A stretch of DNA of 64,000 nucleotides from contig CALNVZ010003434.1 of NCBI GenBank assembly GCA_940671915.1, forward strand, positions 9,689,188 through 9,753,187. Reading direction: 5' to 3'. The stretch comes from Paracentrotus lividus. Lineage: Eukaryota > Echinodermata > Echinoidea > Camarodonta > Echinidae. The notes beneath the pieces were generated by a model. The model was not told the origin of the DNA. It searched no databases and saw nothing but the letters and a program-made list of their open reading frames with translations. Position numbers and translations under genes: made by a program. Position 1 is the first letter of the stretch. Each line of letters begins with the position of its first letter. Shown piece by piece: positions 45,490 to 57,020 of the stretch.

Positions 45490-46630
45490 AAAGTCTCTGT
45501 CTATGGCATTTTGAGGTTGATTTGTACAGGTGGAGACAGAAAGGAGGACTATATTATACTGTTTTAATATTGGTCCTCTTTTATGTCTCTGTCTATGGCA
45601 TTTTGAGGTTAATTTGTACAGGTGGAGACAGAAAGGAGGACCATAATAATACAGTTTGAATACTGGGTTTTCTTTAAGTCTCTGTCTATGGATTTAGAGG
45701 TTGATTTGTACAGGTGGAGACAGAAAGGAGGACCATACTTATACAGTTTGACTACTGGATTTTTTAAGTCTCTGTCTATGGCATTTTGAGGTTGTTTGTA
45801 CAGGTGGAGACAGAAAGGAGGACTATATTATACTGTTTTAATATTGGTCCTCTTTTATGTCTCTGGCTATGGCATTTTAGGTTGATTTTGTACACGTGGA
45901 GACAGAAAGGAGGACTATACAATACAGTTTGAATACTGGGTTTTCTTTAAGTCTCTGTCTATGGAATTTAGAGGTTGATTTTTACAGGTGGAGACAGAAA
46001 GGAGGACTATATTATACTGTTTTAATATTGGTCCTCTTTTATGTCTCTGGCTATGGCATTTTGGGGTTGATTTGTACACGTGGAGACAGAAAGGAGGACT
46101 ATACTAATACAGTTTGAATACTGGGTTTCTTTAAGTCTCTGTCTATGGAATTTAGAGGTAATTTGTACACGTGGAGACAGAAAGGAGGACTATACTAATA
46201 CAGTTTGACTACTGGATTTTGTTAAAGTCTTTGTCTATGGCATTTTGAGGTTGATTTTGTACAGGTGGAGACAGAAAGGAGGACTATATTATACTGTTTT
46301 AATATTGGTCCTCTTTTATGTCTCTGGCTATGGCATTTTGGGGTTGATTTGTACACGTGGAGACAGAAAGGAGGATATACTAATACAGTTTGAATACTGG
46401 GTTTTCTTTAAGCTCTGTCTATGGCATTTTGGGGTTGATTTGTACACATGTGGAGACAGAAAGGAGGACTATACTAATACAGTTTGAATAGTGGTCCTTC
46501 TTTATGTCTCTGTCTATGGCATTTTGGGGTTAATTTGTACAGGTGGAGACAGAAAGGAGGACCATTACTAATACAGTTTGAATACTGGGTTCTTTTAAGT
46601 CTCTGGCTATGATGTCTCTGGCTATGGATT
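45490..46630. repeat. Satellite A: 12 copies of a 92 bp unit
   Basis: The landmark GGTGGAGACAGAAAGGAGGA (or GTGGAGACAGAAAGGAGGA) occurs near 45530, 45621, 45715, 45801, 45896, 45987, 46077, 46169, 46264, 46356, 46450 and 46541. Units also carry GTCTCTGTCTATGGCATTTT and ACTGTTTTAATATTGGTCC or ACAGTTTGAATACTGG variants. Frames over this array are artefacts of the repeat. Confidence 0.95.
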
Positions 46631-46815
46631 TCAGGGTTGTTCAATACAGAATGGTGACAATTTGGAGTACAAGTTGAGTAGCCAACTCTCTAATATATAT
46701 TATCTGGTTTATTTTTGTCTCCATGCAGCTATGGGATTGAATAACGGGGAGATTGTTCTCTTTCGTTTTATTTCATTTTTCATTATTATTGTTATCATTA
46801 TTTTTTTTATTTATA

Positions 46816-46820
46816 TATAT

Positions 46821-46862
<42 letters not shown>
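46816..46862. repeat. (AT)n microsatellite
   Basis: TATATATA run followed by TTTATTTATT, between satellites A and B. Confidence 0.95.
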
Positions 46863-46867
<5 letters not shown>

Positions 46868-46869
46868 TA

Positions 46870-47920
46870 TTTATTTTTTTTTTTTTGACGGGGTTGAGTC
46901 AGTGGTGATATGGAGAAATGGAGAAATGGTGACCGATAAATTATAGAAAATAGAATTATAGAATTTACTTAAATAGCGCTTAGAATCGCCTTTCGGCGCT
47001 ATTGCCTGGCTAATTAAGCCAGGCAGCCCAAAGATGTAAATAGGCCTATATTAATGGCAGTTGGGTCTTTTTAACGGTTCGAGCGGGATATGGCCTGTTC
47101 GGGTAATTATGTTTAAAACAAAGGTGCAATTTTACGATGGTCATGATGGCCCGAAAAATTTTGAAGTGTGTTGGCGAGGCATTCATGATTCATTCAGTTA
47201 CTATTCCCGGCGAAGAAGACATAATAAGAAGACTCAACTCGGAATCCGATTTTAAACAAATAGGTATCATGGCATAGATAGTAGAAGAAGTAGGGCCGGC
47301 AGGATTTTTTTCGGCTATATCTAAAGGCCATGTCACTGCATGCCGAAAGAATTTGAAATTTTCGTAGACAACCGACAAGAAGATCAGATAGATACCGGAT
47401 AAAAGACTTCAAAGCATGGTCTGGAAAATATTTAAGAATAAATCATGCTGGTGAATGAAAAGGAAGGTGCATGTTGTGATTTTAAGCAAAGGTCAAAAAA
47501 TACTACTACAGAGCTCTTGCAGTATCTTGACAAGGTCTACATGTAGGTCAACAATTTCATCATCACGCGTTACCATGCTTATCGCTTCTTAAAGACACAC
47601 TCAAGGTCTGGAGTCAAGGGGTGTTTTTGGCGCTCGCGCTATAGTTACAGTGTGACTTGTGATTGTCTATTTTTTGCGCATGCTCAAAGACCAGCGCTTT
47701 ACGATGTGATTGTCTATAATTAAAATAGAAAAAACACGTTGTTCAGCCAAGATTCATCTGTATGCTGATGCTGCATACCGAAAAAGAGTTGAAAGAGATG
47801 AAGATCGTCAGGAAGCTAGACCAGTGGGTGTAACACAAAGACTTACGATTGATTAAAAGTTACGATTGATTTTTTCTTGGTAACCTTTTGAAAATCAGGT
47901 ACAGTCATGAATTAGGATTT
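46870..47920. other. Apparently single-copy spacer between satellites A and B
   Basis: About 1 kb with no recognised gene. Frames around 47190-47412 overlap on both strands and match nothing known to me. It has an AGCGCTTAGAATCGCC...GGCGCTATTG patch near 46975-47000. Confidence 0.4.
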
Positions 47921-47929
47921 GGATATGAT

Positions 47930-50400
47930 TAAGAGAAGGGTTCAACATGGTGGATTAATATTGATTATTAGTTAATGCTACAAATCAAACACTTTGTCAC
48001 TTTTAGGCATATTAGCTATTTACTAATGAATCAAAATAATGTACCACTGAGGTCGTGGTTTAAACACGATTCAACATGGTGCATTAATATGATTTATTAG
48101 TTAATGCTACAAAAATCAAGCAATCTGCCACTTTCAGACATATAGCTATTTACTAAATAAATCAATTATAAGTCGTACCACTGATGTCATGGTTTTAAGC
48201 CACGATTCAACATGGTGCATTAATATTGATTATTCAGTTAATACTACAAAATCAAGCACCCGTAACTTTCAGACATAGCTATTTACTAAATAAATCAATA
48301 ATAATGTCATTATGATACCAGATCATTTTTTAACACAGATTCATCATGGTACATTAAAATTGATTTATTTAGTTAATGCTATACAAAATCAAGCCACTCT
48401 GTCACTTTCAGACATTTTAGTATTTACAAAATAAATCATGTCGTACCATGGAAGTCCTGGTTTTAAATATCGATTCAACATGGTGCATGATATTGATTTA
48501 TTTAGTAAATACTTCAAAATCAAGCCTCTGCCACATTCAGACATAATTCGCTATTTACTAAATAAATCAATATAATGTCATACCAGATCATGGTTTTAAG
48601 CCACGATTCAACATGGTGCATTAAAATTGATTTTTTTAGTTAATGCTACAAAAACCAAGCACTCTGTCACTTTCAGACACATTAGCTATTTACTAAATAA
48701 ATCAATATAATGTCGTACATGGAGCTATCCAACTTCCTTAATTAGTCCTCCAATTTGTCACCACTAGCTATTTACAAAATAAATCATGTCGTAACATGGA
48801 GTCCTGGTTTTAAAAACGATTCAACATGGTGCATTGATATTGATTTATTTAGTAATACTTCAAAATCAAGCACTCTGCCACTTTTAGGCATATTAGCTAT
48901 TTACTAAATGAAATCAAAATAATGTTACCACTGAGGTCGTGGTTTTAAACACGATTCAACATGGTGCATTAATATTGATTTATTAAGTTAATGCTACAAA
49001 AATCAAGCACTCTGCCGCTTTCAGATATATTAGCTATTTACTAAATAAATCAATATGTCATACCAGATCGTGGTTTTTAACACGCATTCAAAATGTTGCG
49101 TGCTACAAAATCAAGGACTCTACCACTTTCAGACAATATTAGCTATTCTAAATAAAATCAATTATAATGTCGTACCACTGATGTCATGGTTTTAAGCCAC
49201 GATTCAACATGGTGCATTATAATGATTTATTCAGTTAATACTACAAAATCAAGCACCCCGTAACTTTCAGACATAGCTATTTACTAAATAAATCAATATA
49301 ATGTCATTATGATACCAGATCATTTTTTTAACACGATTCATCATGGTACATTAAAATTGATTTATTTAGTTAATGCTATACAAAATCAAGCACTCTGTCA
49401 CTTTCAGACATTTTAGCTTATTACAAAATAAATCATGTCGTACCATGGAGGTCCTGGTTTTAAATACGATTCAACATGGTGCATTGATATTGATTTTTTA
49501 GTAAATACTTCAAAATCAAGCACTCTGCCACTTTCAGACATAATTCGCTATTTACTAAATAAATCAATATAATGTCATTATGATACCAGATCATTTTTTA
49601 ACACGATTATCATGGTACATTGAAATTGATTTATTTAGTTAATGCTATACAAAATAAAGCACTCTGTCACTTTCAGACATTTTAGCTATTTACAAAATAA
49701 TCATGGCGTACCATGGAGGTCCTGTTTTTAAATACGATTCAACATGGTGCATTGATATTGATTTATTTAGTAATACTTCAAAATCAAGCACTCTGCCACT
49801 TTCAGACATAATTCGCTATTTACTAAATAAATTCAATATAATGTCATACCAGATCATGGTTTTAAGCCACGATCAACATGGTGCATTAATATCGATTTAT
49901 TTAGTTAATGCTATAGGCCTACAAATCAAGCACTCTGTTACTTTCAAACTTTTAGCTATTTACTAACAATATATCAATTATAATGTCGTACCATGGAGGT
50001 CATGGTTTAACAACGATTCAAATGGAGCATTAATATTGAATTTATTTAGTAAATACTTTCAAAATCAAAGCACTTTGTCACTTTTAGGCATATTAGCTAT
50101 TAAATCAATATAAGTCATACCAGATCATTTTTTTAAACACGATTCAACACGGTGCATTAATATTGATTTATTTAGTTAATGCTACAAAAATCAAGCACTC
50201 TGCCGTTTCAGATATATTAGCTATTTACTAAATAAATCAATATAATGTCATACCAATATGGGTTTTAAAGCCACGATTCAGGCATGGTGCATTAAAATTG
50301 ATTTATTTAGTTAATGCTACACAAAATCAAGCACTCTGTCACTTTCAGACACATTTAGCTATTTACTAAATAAATCAATATAATGTCGTACCATGGAGCT
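47930..50400. repeat. Satellite B: about 18 copies of a roughly 130 bp unit
   Basis: Units contain GATTCAACATGGTGCATTAA, TTGATTTATTTAGTTAATGC, AAATCAAGCACTCTGCCACT, TTCAGACAT, TAGCTATTTACTAAATAAAT and CAATATAATGTCATACC. Variant units (TCATCATGGTACATT; TACCAGATCATTTTTTAACA) recur in a higher-order pattern (near 48309, 49300 and 49577). Many one-base gaps separate copies. Confidence 0.95.
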
Positions 50401-52655
50401 ATCCAACTCTCCTTAATTAGTCCTCCAATTTGTCACCACTTTTTTTTCTTCTTTTTTTAAAAGTAAATAACAGCAATTCACCTTATTTCTTTTCCCCAAA
50501 AAATACCAAGCCCCATTTTGTACTTTCAGACCCCATCAAAAATCGCCCTCTTTTAGACAGTTGGCTATCCAACTCATCTTAATTGGTCTTGGGTATTAAT
50601 ATTAGATATAAACTGTTCTAATATAGTCCTGGTTTATGTCACCAACTGTACAAATAGACGCTTAAATCCCATAGCTGGTGACAAAAATCAAGACTATATT
50701 AAAACAGTTCTAATATAGTCCTGGTTTATTGTCACCAGCTGTACAAATAGACGGTAAATTCCCATTGCTGGTGACAAAATCCAAGACTAATTAAAACAGT
50801 TGGCTATCCAACTCTCCTTAACTAGTCCTCCAATTTGTCACCACTTTTTTTTCAGTAAATAACAGCAATTCACCTTATTTCTTTTCCCCAAAAAATACCA
50901 AGCCCCATTTTTTACTCAGACCCCATCAAAATCGCCCTCTTTTAGACAGTTGGCTATCCAACTCATCTTAATTGGTCTTGGTATTAATATTAGATATAAA
51001 ACTGTTCTAATATAGTCCTGGTTATGTCACCAGCTGTACAAATAGACGCTTGAATCCATAGCTGGTGACAAAAATCAAGACTATATTAAAACAGTTCTAA
51101 TATAGTCCTGGTTTATGTCACCAGCTGTACAAATAGACGGTAAATTCCATTGCTGGTGACAAAAACAAGACTATATTAAAACAGTTGGCTATCCAACTCT
51201 CCTTAACTAGTCCTCAATTTGTCACCACTTTTTTTTTCAGTAAACAACAGCAATTCACCTTATTTCTTTTCCCCAAAAAATACCAAGCCCCATTTTTACT
51301 CAGACCCCATCAAAAATCGCCCTCTTTTAGACAGTTGGCTATCCAACTCATCTAATTGGTCTTGGGTATTAATATTAGATATAAAACTGTTCTAATATAG
51401 TCCTGGTTTATGTCACCAGCTGTACAAATAGACGGTAAATTCCCATTGCTGGTGACAAAATCCAAGACTATATTAAACAGTTGGCTATCCAACTCTCCTT
51501 AACTAGTCCTCCAATTTGTCACCACTTTTTTTCAGTAAATAACAGCAATTCACCTTATTTCTTTTCCCCAAAAAATACCAAGCCCATTTTTACTCAGACC
51601 CCATCAAAAATCGCCCTCTTTTAGACAGTTGGCTATCCAACTCATCTTAATTGGTCTTGGGTATTAATATTAGATATAAAACTGTTCTAATATAGTCCTG
51701 GTTTATGTCACCAGCTGTACAAATAGACGCTTGAATCCCATAGCTGGTGACAAAAATCAAGACTATATTAAAACAGTTCTATATAGTCCTGGTTTATGTC
51801 ACCAGCTGTACAAATAGACGGTAAATTCCCATTGCTGGTGACAAAAACCAAGACTATATTAAAACAGTTGGCTATCCAACTCTCCTTAACTAGTCCTCCA
51901 ATTTGTCACCACTTTTTTTTTTTCAGTAAACAACAGCAATTCACCTTATTCTTTTCCCAAAAAATAATACCAAGCCCCATTTTTTACTCAGACCCCATCA
52001 AAAATCGCCCTCTTTTAGACAGTTGCTATCCAACTCATCTTAATTGGTCTTGGGTATTAATATTAGATATAAACTGTTCTAATATAGTCCTGGTTTTGTC
52101 ACCAGCTGTACAAATAGACGCTTGAATCCATAGCTGGTGACAAAAATCAAGACTATATTAAACAGTTCTAATATAGTCCTGGTTTATGTCACCAGCTGTA
52201 CAAATAGACGGTAAATTCCCATTGCTGGTGACAAAAACCAAGACTATATTAAAACAGTTGGCTATCCAACTCTCCTTAACTAGTCCTCCAATTTGTCACC
52301 TACTTTTTTTTTCAGTAAAACAACAGCAATTCACCTTATTTCTTTTCCCAAAAAAATACCACCCATTTTTTACTCAGACCCCATCAAAAATCGCCCTCTT
52401 TTAGACAGTTGGCTATCCAACTCATCTTAATTGGTCTTGGGTATTAATATTAGATATAAAACTGTTCTAATATAGTCCTGGTTTTATGTCACCAGCTGTA
52501 CAAATAGACGCTAAAATCCCATAGCTGGTGACAAAAATCAAGACTATATTAAAACAGTTCTAATATAGTCCTGGTTTAAGTCACCAGCTGTACAAATAGA
52601 CGGTAAATTTTCATTGCTGGTGACAAAAACCAGGACTATATTAAAACAGTTGGCT
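50395..52655. repeat. Satellite C: about 6 copies of a roughly 390 bp unit containing 92 bp dyads
   Basis: Each unit starts CTATCCAACTCTCCTTAACT and continues AGTCCTCCAATTTGTCACCA, CAGCAATTCACC, CCAAAAAATACCAAGCCCC and ATCGCCCTCTTTTAGACAGT. It then has one or two dyads reading TCTAATATAGTCCTGGTTTA, GTCACCAGCTGTACAAATAG, GCTGGTGACAAAAA and GACTATATTAAAACAGTT. Unit starts fall near 50395, 50800, 51185, 51480, 51870 and 52255. Predicted frames at 51796 and 52186 are repeat-derived. Confidence 0.95.
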
Positions 52656-52659
52656 AATA

Positions 52660-53700
52660 ATAGTCAAGGATATTGAGAGCAGAGAGAGAATAACAGAGTA
52701 GAAACTAAGGACTTGTTTGATAGACTAGTCATAAAGGCGAAGAGTTGTGCGTTGTCGTTTCGCATCAGAGAACAATAGAGAGGCATTGGAAATCAGCGAA
52801 CCGGGGAACCCTTTTCATTAGTCCGTAAATGTGTGTGGAGCGGCAGTGGAGGAAATTCATCTGTCACCAGTGACTTCGAAACAGATATAGCCGGGATAAC
52901 ATGCCTCTTACCTGATACCGTCCTTACTGTTGCAAGCTTATGGAGGTCAGGTAATTAAAACAGGTGAAAAACAGAAAGCAAGAAGGTATTACGTCCCAGG
53001 TCATCATTGGTTAATAGTCTTAGTTCCAAACAGTTTTATAATAAGCCTTATAAGCTAGCATAACCCGCCCGAGACATGATGGGGGAGGATGTGGGTCAGT
53101 TAATTCTCTTGGGTCTGTTTCCGTAATTCAACTTCAAGGGACTTCTCTCTGCTCTCCTTTTGTAGTCTCAATCTAGGCTCTCAATGCCTGCCCCCCCCCC
53201 CCCCGCCCCAATAACCTTCACAAGTGCCATGATCATCATGATCATCATCAACAGGCAACAGCAAATATCACTATCCAACTAGTTAAGAGAAGAGGTAGAT
53301 CTGTAGTGCTAGGTCTGTTCTGCTGTCATGGAATAAGGCTTTGTATCATCTTTACTCGTATCTAGAAACGGAGCTAGATATATATGTATATTTATTTTGT
53401 ATTTTGTATTTTCTTTTGTTGCTCTTTCTCCATCATTTATTGCACGGCTTCAGACCTTCCATATTATTTTTTATAATTATTATGTTATAGGGCCTTTCTT
53501 TTCTAACTTAAAAGTTTCACTCTTCAGTTTCCTCGCGTCTAATTAAGCGTTTTGATAACTTGAGACCTACTCGTATTACAGTCTCTGTTAGCCGAATGGT
53601 ATCAGATTGGTTGATTTTCAATAAATGGAAAATAAACAAAGACAATTTTATTAATTAGATATAGGACAAAAAATTGAATTAAACAGGGGGAAAAAAAAAA
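52660..53700. other. Non-repetitive DNA right of the satellite block, no gene seen
   Basis: Mixed-composition sequence with a C run at about 53190-53205. No coding frame or RNA gene was recognised. Confidence 0.5.
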
Positions 53701-53734
53701 AAGTTGAAATTTATTTTTGTTCAAAATATCCCTG

Positions 53735-53944
53735 TCTCTGTCTCTTTCTCTCTCTGTCTCTTTCTTTCTATCTCTCTCTCTCTCTCTCTCTCTCTATCTT
53801 GTTTCACTTTCTCCCGATTAGCTGCTGTTTATAATTTACCCAATTGTCTTTCCTCGTTTCTCTCTCTCTCTCTCCTTACCATTCATCATTCTCTTCTTTC
53901 TCTCATTCTCCCTCTCACACTCCCAGGTAATCTATCTTTCTTGC

Positions 53945-53989
<45 letters not shown>

Positions 53990-54085
53990 ATGTCTCTCTC
54001 TCTCTCTCCAGTCTCCTATCTCTCTCCCCTCCCCCTTTTTTTTTTCTCTTTTACCTTCTATCTCTGTCTCTCTCACTCGCTACAT
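53735..54085. repeat. CT-rich low-complexity tract with (CT)n runs
   Basis: Several TCTCTC runs in a pyrimidine-rich 350 bp. The long Ser/Leu frame over it (53704-54246) is compositional and is not called. Confidence 0.9.
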
Positions 54086-54703
54086 TTCATTTTCCCATCC
54101 ATAATGACATCATTTGTTACTTCACTCTACTCAAATTATCTTTTCTTTTGCCAATGCATATTGATCATCAGCATAATTATACTTCTTCGCAGCATCAACA
54201 CCAACGGACAGAAAGCATAGTTCAATGTTCCTTTAAACTTCAGTGAGGTTTCTTGAAAATAAGATGGGATAGACCCCAGTTTATTTTCTACAAAAACAAT
54301 GCTTGAATGTTGTTTTTTTTTCAAATCTGCTTTCCTCAGAAATTCAAATGAAGTAAATATCATACAAAAACAGTACCATATGTCCATCATAATTATCTAC
54401 ATTAACATTGTGACATTAGAATAATAGTGTAAAAAGTAATGAGAAATGTCAACCAGGACAATAATAAAATGTCATTTAAACTTGTCAGTTTCTGAACACA
54501 ACTGAATGCACAATGAAAAGCAATATATCATATGAGACTATCTCCGATTTGCACAGGGGGGGGGGGGAGTCAGATTTATATCATTCACAAGAACTTAATT
54601 CCTTCTGTACCTCAACAAGAAACCCTTGTATAAAGCAAGAACAAAGTATGAACAATAACATTTTTGAGAACAAGAAAGTTGTTAACCCTGTGATAACACT
54701 GCT

Positions 54704-54812
54704 GGGGCCCGTTTCTCAAAACCGTCATAAGTCTAAGTTCTTGCACAATCCATAGGGATACGTGTTCCAGAAGACAAACTTAGACTTATGACGCTTTCGA
54801 GAAACGGGGCCC
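54704..54812. mobile_element. Short palindromic MITE GGGGCCCGTTTCTC
   Basis: GGGGCCCGTTTCTCAAAACC and GTCATAAGTCTAAGTT pair with AACTTAGACTTATGAC and TTCGAGAAACGGGGCCCC. It is 109 bp in total with a short centre. Confidence 0.85.
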
Positions 54813-56193
54813 CTGGAGACCAGCAGCCCTATAAAGCGGCACCTCCAGTCCTGGATTACTTAAACTCTCCTGTTTCTTAACCCAGAATGCATCATTCTCA
54901 TCAAGTAGTCTTTTAATATATGCCCACTTAATGGATTACAAATTTACCGTTTACTCTTCACAACAATATCATATCATGTTATTTAAGAAGTAAAAGGTCC
55001 TTCTATACATTTATGTTTTTTGTGATATAAATCAGATTATATACTTTGTCATCGTTATTAAGATTTAGCCAAAACATATGGAGGAGGGCATCATGTAAGT
55101 AACACATAAAAGGAAATAATCATATTCTTATATTATAATAACAGTTTGAATTCTGAAGCACTTTTTACCTTGGGGAAAAAAACACACACTATTATTAAAA
55201 TTGCTTTAGACTAGCCCCCATGGTAAAGCGATTAAACAACCAAGGGAATTCTATATAAATTTGAAAGAACAACTGAAATTGGTTACTGATAGTCTTTTGA
55301 AAAAAAAAAAAAAAAAAAAAAGAAGTGCATGCAATAATGATTGCCACTTTGTGATTGATGCAGACCTTTGTATTAAGGAGCCTGGTACCCATTTTATACC
55401 TCACTTGTATCGAGTGCGGCAAATGTAGATTAGTGTCTTGCCAGAGGATGCTGGTGATATATTAGGGATCCAAGCCCTTGTGATTCACAGTCCAGTGACT
55501 AATGATAATGATAATAATGAACATTTACACCACCCCATGTCTGTCAGAATTTATACTCCTGGCGCATATCGACTAAATACGTAAATGTCAGATTTTCTTT
55601 TCTTAATGTACTCTTTGAAGCCTTTTCAAAATAAACTGGATTTAATATTTGAGACAGAATTTTAAAAATATATATATCAATATCATAGATATCAGTCTCT
55701 TGAAAGTATAGCTATTACATAAATGAACTTCTAGTTTATATTTGTAGATGATAATTGTTCATATGTATTAGTACCTGGTGCAAACTTGCTACGAACCTCA
55801 GCAAGTTAATTGACAACATACAATTACAAAAGTATTCCATTATACATTTTCCTTTTGGAAAAAAAAAAGAGATTCATATATATATACAAGCACAATTCCT
55901 TTAATAATGCAATAATTTGTTTGTTTAAAAAATGATACAAACAGGAATGACACAAATAGGTTTCACTTTTATCATAAAAGAATGCAAATATACATTATAT
56001 ACACTGAAGGACTATTGTTCATTCCTCGACATGTTGAATAATTGTTTTATTACAGTATTTATCAACAACACAAACACTTTGACCTGAAGAAAAGTAATAA
56101 TGGCACATAAAATTGTTTCATTTGTATCATATTTTGGCCTTTGCTTATGGCCTCATTGATGGAAACGTCTTTCATGACAGTAGCCCAAAACTA

Positions 56194-56562
56194 TACAGTG
56201 CGTATCAATAAAAATGGTGATCCTAATGTATAGGGCTCATATTCCACACTTATTCATTATTTTTGCAATTTATATCAAAGATATGATTTTAAGAAGGGCT
56301 TTTCACCTTTCAATGGAAAACATTCTTCCTTCACAGGTGTCATGCATATTAAACCAAGGTAACTAGCTGAAAGGAAAAAGCCCACTTATTTCTTTTAAAC
56401 TTTTGTCATAAAATGGAGAAAGATTGAGTAAACGCTTTCACTGCTGTAGCACATCACAGAACATAATCACTATTTGATTATGCTAAATATATATTGCCAA
56501 ATGAAATAAGATTGGAATAGGAACCTTCTATCATTAGATTATCTTTTTATATATGCATTGTA
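56194..56562. mobile_element. Diverged relative of the mariner-like element at 25716-26991
   Basis: The left end TACAGTGCGTATCAATAAAA, then GGTGATCCTAATGTATAGGG and CTCATATTCCA, follows the terminal sequence of the other copy. The right end GGAATAGGAACCTTCTATCA...TGCATTGTA is its decayed mirror. The interior GAGTAAACGCTTTCACTGCT matches GAGTAAGTGCTGACCCTGCT near 25940. Confidence 0.6.
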
Positions 56563-56798
56563 TACAGAAAGAGTATTATCTGATATAAAGCTCATTCAGA
56601 CTGCACCAAATGCAAGTCATTTCAATTCATGTACAAACAGTGCTTCTCAATAATACTTATAGGAAAAGTCCACACTGAAATTAAATTTGTTTCAATTAAA
56701 AGCAGAAAATTGAAAGAAAAATATCAGAGAAGGTTGGAAGGAAATCCATCAAAGTTAAAGATAATTCAAGTTTTGATTTTGTGACGTCACTTGTGTGT

Positions 56799-57020
56799 CA
56801 CTGTAAATTCCATGAATTTTTTTTTTTTTTTAAAGATATTTGTTTCAGTATTCTGCATATGCATTTAATCTAATCAAAGCAATGTTTATATGCATACATA
56901 TAAAAAAAAATTGTTTCATTATTGTTGTGTACTGTAAATTCCATAAATTGTTATTCTTTTTTAAAGAAATTTGTTTCATTTTTTCGCATATGCATTTAAT
57001 ATAATCATCCAAGCAATAAG
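56799..57020. repeat. Tandem duplication, about 125 bp units
   Basis: Two copies of CTGTAAATTCCATGAATT / CTGTAAATTCCATAAATT, then TTTTTTAAAGA, ATTTGTTTCA and CGCATATGCATTTAAT / TGCATATGCATTTAAT, starting at about 56799 and 56932. Confidence 0.7.

Noticed and set aside
45896..46487. Frames in satellite A with repeated peptides such as YRWRQKGGLYYTVLILV
   Set aside because: The 92 bp tandem repeat drifts frame from copy to copy. There is no start or splice context.
51796..52404. Two frames beginning MSPAVQIDGKFPLLVTKTKT
   Set aside because: Both are identical readings of satellite C units, broken by indels in other copies.
47930..52655. CRISPR-like regular repeats
   Set aside because: These are contiguous satellite units without unique spacers, in a eukaryotic genome.
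53704..54246. 180-codon plus-strand frame rich in Ser and Leu
   Set aside because: It follows (CT)n and CT-rich DNA, where all frames read Ser/Leu. No splice context or domain is seen.
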